Source: Opitutus sp. GAS368
GTDB lineage: Bacteria; Verrucomicrobiota; Verrucomicrobiia; Opitutales; Opitutaceae
DNA length: 11,016 nt
Assembly (NCBI GenBank): GCA_945861235.1
Contig: CAMATV010000071.1
Span: 1 to 11,016, forward strand
Reading direction: 5' to 3'
Under the pieces are notes generated by a model. It did not search any database and was not told the DNA's origin. It saw only the letters and a program-made list of their open reading frames with translations. This document shows positions 6,637-11,016 of the stretch, in pieces (positions within the stretch are counted from its first letter, which is position 1; every line of letters begins with the position of its first letter). The position numbers were made by a program, and so were the translations under genes.

Positions 6637-8163
6637 TTAGCGGCCAGTCGCGTTCCCGATTTTTGCAGATATTTGCGGAGTCAACGCGGCGTTGATTGGC
6701 GTGGTGAGGGATTTCGGCCAGAAGCCAATGAAGAGCAGTGCCGCGAGCAAAATGAGTGCGGGGAAACGTTCCTTCCAAGTGAGGTCGGCGGGGAAATGCG
6801 CAGCGGTGACCTTGGCGAGTTCAGCAGTCGGGGGACCGAAGAATACGCGGGCGGCAGAGCGCAGACCGTAAACCGCGGAGATCACGACGCCGGCCACCGC
6901 GAGCGCGGTGATGAGCGGGGAGAACTTCCACAGAGCGACGAAGATGGCGAGTTCGCCCCAGAAGTTGGCAAAACCGGGGAGGCCGATGCTGGCGAGCGTT
7001 GCGGCGACGAAAAACGCGGCGAGGACCGGGGTCTTTTGCGCGAGGCCGCCCATCTCATCCATGGCGAAGGTTTGCGTGCGGTGGTAAATCGCGGTGGCGA
7101 GCAGAAAGAGGAGCGCGACGGAGAGACCATGCGCGACCATAAGGAAAACGACGCCACCCGGACCGATGATACCACCGGCGGCAATGCCCAGGAACGCATA
7201 GCCCATGTGCATGACCGAGCTGTAACCGATCATTTGCTTGAGGTCGCGCTGGGCGATGGTGATGAGGCCGACGATCAAGACGTTGCCGATGACGGCGAGC
7301 CAAGCGAGCGGGTGAGCCCAGTAGGCGAGTCCGTCGGGGAGCAACGGGAGGGCGACTTGGATGAGGCCGTAGACGCCGAATTTTTTCAGGACGCCGGCGT
7401 GGAGCATCGCGGCTGAGCTCGGCGCGGCACCGTAGCCGAGGGGTGCCCAGGTGTGGAGCGGCCAGAGTGAGACGAGGACGCCGAGACCGAAGAGGAGGAG
7501 GCCGGCGATATTGTTTTGCACCGTCGCGGCGAGCGGGTGGGCGGCGAGATGATCGCGGAGCGCGATCAGGTCGAAGGTGTGCGCACCGCTCTTCACGTAG
7601 AGCATGATCAAGCCGAGCAAGGAGACCATCGCGCCAAGCGTGAGGTAGATCGTCAGCTTCATCGCCGCGTAGCTGCGGTCGCGACCGCCCCAGACGCCGA
7701 CCATAATAAAAGTCGGGATGAGCGCGAGTTCGTGGAAGAAATAAAAGAAGAAGATATCGACGCTGGCGAACACCCCCATCAAGCCGCCCTGCATAATGAG
7801 GAGTAGCATGAGGTAAATCTTGAGACGCTCGGCGCCGGACTGGATCGCGTAGAGGCCGGCGGCGAAACCGACGAGGGCGGCGAGCACGAAGAGCGGGAGC
7901 GAAATGCCGTTGAGGCCGAGTTTCAGGCCGATGCCGAGACCGTCGAGGCCGGTGGAGTAGCGCGTGAGAAACGCGTAGCCGTGGTCCTTGGCGGCGTCGC
8001 CGAAGTGCCACCACACATGCAGCGCCATGAGCACGGGAATCGCAAAGGCGCCGTAAGCGAGCAGCACGGACCAACGCTTCGGTAACCCGAGGGCGATGGC
8101 GAGGGCCAGCGCGAGCGGAGCGGCGATGGAAACGAGCAGAGGATCGAAGGGCAATGGGCTCAT
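6637..8163 (-). CDS. nuoM: NADH-quinone oxidoreductase subunit M (complex I), variant without the TM7 lysine
   Basis: NuoM is the middle antiporter-like subunit of complex I. The 508-residue protein starts MSPLPFDPLLVS at the ATG at 8163. A GTG 36 bases upstream would add a Cys-rich non-family leader (CCCRSV), so I rejected it. Glu145 in FFHELALIP matches E. coli Glu144. The paired Lys260-Lys261 in LHAGVLKKFG covers Lys265, and Glu404 in NFWGELAIF matches Glu407. The TM7 lysine (E. coli Lys234) is missing: seven residues before His237 of HTW the family has Lys, and here Leu230 stands (codon CTC at 7474-7476). The usual LPDAH after HTW is replaced by APLGYGAAPSS. So one of its proton-path charges is absent while the rest remain. 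The spacer upstream contains the ACGGAT repeat hairpin. Identity as NuoM rests on position between nuoL and nuoN and on the other motifs. Confidence 0.93.
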   Translation of the reverse strand: MSPLPFDPLLVSIAAPLALALAIALGLPKRWSVLLAYGAFAIPVLMALHVWWHFGDAAKDHGYAFLTRYSTGLDGLGIGLKLGLNGISLPLFVLAALVGFAAGLYAIQSGAERLKIYLMLLLIMQGGLMGVFASVDIFFFYFFHELALIPTFIMVGVWGGRDRSYAAMKLTIYLTLGAMVSLLGLIMLYVKSGAHTFDLIALRDHLAAHPLAATVQNNIAGLLLFGLGVLVSLWPLHTWAPLGYGAAPSSAAMLHAGVLKKFGVYGLIQVALPLLPDGLAYWAHPLAWLAVIGNVLIVGLITIAQRDLKQMIGYSSVMHMGYAFLGIAAGGIIGPGGVVFLMVAHGLSVALLFLLATAIYHRTQTFAMDEMGGLAQKTPVLAAFFVAATLASIGLPGFANFWGELAIFVALWKFSPLITALAVAGVVISAVYGLRSAARVFFGPPTAELAKVTAAHFPADLTWKERFPALILLAALLFIGFWPKSLTTPINAALTPQISAKIGNATGR

Positions 8164-8195
8164 CGCGGAAACTGAACGGCAGCAACACGGTTTAA

Positions 8196-8262
8196 CCACG
8201 GATTACTCTGATTAACACGGATCAATCCGGTCTGAATCCGTACCGATCCGTGAAATCCGTAG
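8196..8262. repeat. ACGGAT-type intergenic repeat forming a two-tier hairpin between nuoL and nuoM
   Basis: The plus strand has ACGGAT at 8198 and 8217, and its complement ATCCGT at 8236, 8246 and 8255. They fold as a hairpin: an outer stem of seven perfect pairs (8198-8204 with 8254-8260, nine pairs if a wobble is allowed), an asymmetric internal loop of 11 against 1 bases, and an inner stem of eight perfect pairs (8216-8223 with 8245-8252). From memory, such degenerate ACGGATT/CACGGAT sequences recur between genes in several GC-rich genomes, including Verrucomicrobiota. The element lies inside an operon, where it could affect read-through, RNA processing or the ratio of NuoL to NuoM. Confidence 0.7.
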
Positions 8263-8303
8263 TCAATAAATAGGGCGCGCATAGGGTGCGGGAGAAAGGA
8301 GGC

Positions 8304-10187
8304 TCAAAGGACGCCGGTCGCCAACAGCCACAGGGCCACGAGGCCGAACAAAAACCAGTAGACGTAGGCGTTGAGGTTACCGACATGGAGGGCGCGGGCA
8401 CCGAGGCCGCAGAGGCCGACAAAACCGGCGAGACCGCGGACAATCAGGCCGGCGAGAAAGATTTGCTCGAAGAAATTAACAAAGAGGGCGAAGCGCTGCT
8501 GAATCTTGGCAACGTAGTAATCGTAGGCGCCGTCGAAGGCGTTCTTGAAAGCCGAGAGCGCCGCGAAAAGTCCGGGGACTTTGTCGGCGAGGGTATCGGT
8601 GGGCGTGGATTTGTAGAAGAAGTAGCCGATGCTGGCACCGACCGCCATCACGCCGAGGCTGGTGATGAAAATGATCGTATGATCAGAGCCGTGGGCTTCG
8701 GGGATGTGGTCGAAGACGCCGGAGAAAACGTTCGGGTAAAACGCCGTGTAACCGGCGACGAGTGAAAGCACCGCGAGGAGCACGAGGGGCAGAGTGAGCG
8801 TGAGGCCGCCTTCGTGGGCGTGCGACGCGTGGTCACTGCGCGGCGTGCCGAGAAAGGTGAGTTTCCAGAGGCGAACCATGTAAAGAGAGGTCAGGACGGC
8901 AGTGAGAGCGAGGAGCGCGAAGACGGAGGAGTTTTTCTCGAAGGCGAGGTAGAGGATCGCATCTTTCGAGAAGAAGCCGGCGAGATACGGAAAGCCGATA
9001 ATGGCGGCGACGCCGATGGTGAAGGTCCAAAACGTGAGCGGCATCCGCGTGCGCAAGCCGCCCATTTTAAAGATGTCCTGCTCGTGGTGGCAGCCATGGA
9101 TGACGGAACCGGAGCCGAGGAACATGAGGGCTTTGAAGAAGGCGTGCGTCGTGAGATGGAACATCGCGGCACCGACCCCGGCGGCGATCACGACGGTGTG
9201 TGGCTCGGTGCCGTGCAGATGCGTGCTCGAGAGCGAACCGAGGCCGAAAGCGGCGACCATAAATCCGAGCTGGGAGAGCGTGGAGTAGGCGAGGACTTTC
9301 TTGATGTCGCTTTGCGTAATGGCGCAAAGCGCTGCGTAGAGCGCGGTGACGGTGCCGGTCCACATAATCACGTCGAGCGCGGCGGGCACCATGAGGACGT
9401 TAATCCGGCAGAGCATGTAGATACCGGCGGCGACCATCGTCGCGGCATGGATCAGGGCGGAGACGGGCGTCGGGCCTTCCATCGCGTCGGGGAGCCACAC
9501 GTGGAGAGGAAGCTGGGCGGATTTGCCGACGGCGCCGCAGAAGAGCAGGAGAGGGAGGAGCGTAGAGAAGACGAGCGTGTGGGCTTCACCCTTGGCGGCG
9601 AGTTCCGTGAGGTTGACGGTGCCGTTGAGCCAGTAGCACATCACAATACCGAGGAGGAAACCGAAGTCACCGACGCGGTTGGCGATGAACGCTTTTTTTG
9701 ACGCATCGGCCGCGGATTGTTTCTCGTGCCAGTGGTTGATGAGCACATAGGAGCTGAAGCCGACCAGCTCCCAAAAGATGAACATCATGAAAAGATTGTC
9801 GGCGAACACGATGCCGAGCATCGAGAACATGAAAATCGAGAGGCCGCCGAAGTAGCGGGCTTTGGCCGCGTCGTCGTGCATGTAGCCGAGCGAGAACACA
9901 TGCACGCAAAGACCGACGATGCCGACGATCACGAGCATGAGCGCGGCGAGATCGTCAAACTTGAAGCCGAGGGAAACCACCAGACCCCCGAGGCGCATCC
10001 ACTCCGTGGATGCAGTGAAGCGCTCGTTGTGGAGGGCGAGCATCACCGAAATCACGGCGATGGCCGCGGCGGTGAGCGTCGAAACGGCGGCGGCGGCGCC
10101 TCCGGACCGGCGCAGGAAGAGCGCAATGATCGCCGCCGAGACCAGCGGGAGGATCAGAACGAAGATGGCGTGCGAGAGCATCGTCAT
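8304..10187 (-). CDS. nuoL: NADH-quinone oxidoreductase subunit L (complex I antiporter-like subunit)
   Basis: NuoL is the distal antiporter-like subunit of complex I and carries the long lateral helix that runs along the membrane arm. The 627-residue length is normal. Key residues by E. coli equivalence: Glu140 in FIFWELVGFSSY (Glu144), Asp174 in NRVGDFGF (Asp178), Lys222 in GKSAQLPLHVWLPDAM (Lys229), His247 in ALIHAATM (His254) and Lys408-Asp409 in FFSKDAI (Lys399-Asp400). TQSDIKKVLAYSTLSQLG and HAFFKALMFLGSG complete the family pattern. The C-terminal third, from about residue 510, holds the stretch expected to form the lateral helix and the last TM segment. The ATG at 10187 lies five bases after the nuoK stop, which supports translational coupling. 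A second Met is at residue 3. All expected charges are present, in contrast to its neighbour NuoM. Confidence 0.98.
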   Translation of the reverse strand: MTMLSHAIFVLILPLVSAAIIALFLRRSGGAAAAVSTLTAAAIAVISVMLALHNERFTASTEWMRLGGLVVSLGFKFDDLAALMLVIVGIVGLCVHVFSLGYMHDDAAKARYFGGLSIFMFSMLGIVFADNLFMMFIFWELVGFSSYVLINHWHEKQSAADASKKAFIANRVGDFGFLLGIVMCYWLNGTVNLTELAAKGEAHTLVFSTLLPLLLFCGAVGKSAQLPLHVWLPDAMEGPTPVSALIHAATMVAAGIYMLCRINVLMVPAALDVIMWTGTVTALYAALCAITQSDIKKVLAYSTLSQLGFMVAAFGLGSLSSTHLHGTEPHTVVIAAGVGAAMFHLTTHAFFKALMFLGSGSVIHGCHHEQDIFKMGGLRTRMPLTFWTFTIGVAAIIGFPYLAGFFSKDAILYLAFEKNSSVFALLALTAVLTSLYMVRLWKLTFLGTPRSDHASHAHEGGLTLTLPLVLLAVLSLVAGYTAFYPNVFSGVFDHIPEAHGSDHTIIFITSLGVMAVGASIGYFFYKSTPTDTLADKVPGLFAALSAFKNAFDGAYDYYVAKIQQRFALFVNFFEQIFLAGLIVRGLAGFVGLCGLGARALHVGNLNAYVYWFLFGLVALWLLATGVL

Positions 10188-10192
10188 GGCGG

Positions 10193-10501
10193 TCAGTTCT
10201 TCAGCGAGTTGAGCTCATTGAGCTGGATCGTCTGCCGCTTGCGGAAGAGCGCGACGATAATGGCGAGGCCGACGGCGACTTCGGCGGCGGCCACCGTGAG
10301 AATGAAGAACACGAAGACGTTGCCATCCATCGTGCCGTTGAAGCGCGAGAAGGCGACCAGCGCCAAGGTCGAGGCGAGGAGCATCAACTCAAGGCACATG
10401 AACACGACGAGGGTGTTGCGGCGCAGGAGCACCCCGAAGAAGCCGATGGCAAAAAGGAGCGCGCTGATGAGCACGTAGTGGTCGAGAGTCGCGGAGGTCA
10501 T
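10193..10501 (-). CDS. nuoK: NADH-quinone oxidoreductase subunit K (complex I)
   Basis: NuoK is a three-TM subunit (Nqo11 family) linking the quinone region to the antiporter-like chain. The 102-residue length matches the family. The two essential TM glutamates are present: Glu38 in CLELMLLAS (E. coli Glu36) and Glu74 in VAAAEVAVGLAI (Glu72). The loop arginines are Arg27 and Arg28. After the first glutamate, most relatives read ELMLNAVNL, whereas this protein has ELMLLASTL, so both asparagines are replaced. Its ATG overlaps the nuoJ stop codon as ATGA (10498-10501), a sign of coupled translation. The C-terminus is short and polar (QLNELNSLKN). Confidence 0.97.
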   Translation of the reverse strand: MTSATLDHYVLISALLFAIGFFGVLLRRNTLVVFMCLELMLLASTLALVAFSRFNGTMDGNVFVFFILTVAAAEVAVGLAIIVALFRKRQTIQLNELNSLKN

Positions 10502-11013
10502 GTGACGTCGTCGGAGCCTTCCCAGCGTTTGCTGAGGACGATTACCCCGAGCATGGCGATGAGGAGGAGGAAACCCATGACCTGCACGGGCAGAAGGTAG
10601 GTGGTGAAGAGCTGGTAGGAGTAGAGCTTAATATCGGTGCCGAGCGCGGGCGTGAGCGCAGGATTGCCGGTGTCGAGATGGCCGCGCGTCACCAAGGTAC
10701 TCAGGCCGGTGACGAGGAGGCCGGCGGCGAGGATAATGGCGGCGAAGGAAAGTTTTCCGAAGCCGCGCGATTCGGTTTCCTTCATATCGAGGAGCATCAC
10801 GATAAAGAGGAACAGTGCGACGATGGCGCCCGCGTAAACGAGGAGCAGCAAAAACGCGAGGAGGTAGGCGTTGAGCGCGACGAAGAGACCGGCGACGCCG
10901 ACGAGTGAAAGCAGCAAGCACATCGCGGCGTTGACGGCGTTCTTGCTCGCGACGACACCGGCCGCGGTGGCGACGGTGAAGAAAGCGAAGGCGTAGAAGA
11001 GGAAGTTGGCCAT
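10498..11013 (-). CDS. nuoJ: NADH-quinone oxidoreductase subunit J (complex I)
   Basis: NuoJ is the five-TM subunit (Nqo10 family, mitochondrial ND6) whose TM3 undergoes a pi-bulge change during coupling between the quinone site and the proton channels. The 171-residue protein has the TM3 signature VYAGAIVALFLFIVMLLD with Tyr60 in the conserved place. The C-terminal segment TYLLPVQVMGFLLLIAMLG matches the family's last helix. The ATG at 11013 gives a normal N-terminus (MANFLFYAFAFF), with only three further bases in the window, so an upstream start cannot be fully excluded. It overlaps nuoK by four bases. By usual order nuoI should come next upstream, beyond the window. Confidence 0.96.
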   Translation of the reverse strand: MANFLFYAFAFFTVATAAGVVASKNAVNAAMCLLLSLVGVAGLFVALNAYLLAFLLLLVYAGAIVALFLFIVMLLDMKETESRGFGKLSFAAIILAAGLLVTGLSTLVTRGHLDTGNPALTPALGTDIKLYSYQLFTTYLLPVQVMGFLLLIAMLGVIVLSKRWEGSDDVT

Positions 11014-11016
11014 GGC

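Noticed and set aside
5030..6640. A 536-codon plus-strand open frame opposite nuoN
   Set aside because: It is the antisense of a well-supported gene. Its product is a charged, low-complexity sequence rich in Glu, Arg and Gly with no family motif, as expected from GC-rich antisense frames.
8164..8199. GTG start at 8199 for nuoM
   Set aside because: It would add 12 residues including three adjacent Cys, unlike NuoM N-termini. The ATG at 8163 gives a normal start.
8220..8300. Promoter for nuoM starting from TTGACT on the minus strand
   Set aside because: The only matching -10 candidate (TACGGA) is poor, and the sequence is part of the ACGGAT repeat.
8814..9701. A 295-codon plus-strand open frame opposite nuoL
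   Set aside because: Hydrophilic Glu/Arg/Gly-rich antisense shadow of a gene with clear NuoL motifs.

Overview
The window is a GC-rich bacterial chromosomal segment in which every gene I can support lies on the minus strand. In transcription order, from high to low coordinate, it reads nuoJ, nuoK, nuoL, nuoM, nuoN, a secreted two-domain serine hydrolase of the beta-lactamase/penicillin-binding-protein fold, and the N-terminal two thirds of smc, which runs off the left edge. High GC, no Shine-Dalgarno-like sequence before most start codons, intergenic repeats built on ACGGAT, and a tandem serine hydrolase together suggest a member of the Verrucomicrobiota (Opitutaceae-like). That placement is an inference from general impression, not a database result.

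Positions 5012-11013 hold the distal half of a nuo (respiratory complex I) operon. These five genes encode the hydrophobic proton-pumping arm: NuoJ and NuoK near the quinone site, and the three antiporter-like subunits NuoL, NuoM and NuoN. nuoJ and nuoK overlap by 4 bases (ATGA) and nuoK and nuoL are 5 bases apart. nuoL-nuoM (140 bases) and nuoM-nuoN (101 bases) are more widely spaced. The nuoL-nuoM gap contains a two-tier hairpin made of ACGGAT repeats. The proximal nuo genes would lie beyond position 11016.

Positions 4693-5011 are an intergenic stretch with three short hairpins and a nine-base C run (G on the coding strand). Positions 2575-4692 encode a probably exported protein with two complete, homologous SxxK serine hydrolase domains in one chain. 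Positions 2308-2574 are mostly empty apart from a doubtful 72-codon frame. Positions 1-2307 encode SMC from its Walker A motif through the first coiled-coil arm and the hinge into the second arm.

This looks mostly like core chromosome. I see no transposase, integrase, CRISPR array, tRNA, rRNA or defence module. The points most worth checking are a NuoM whose conserved TM7 lysine is leucine, with an altered following motif; a NuoK lacking the usual Asn after its first key glutamate; the repeat hairpin inside the operon; and the duplicated hydrolase. I found no clear evidence of an undescribed system.
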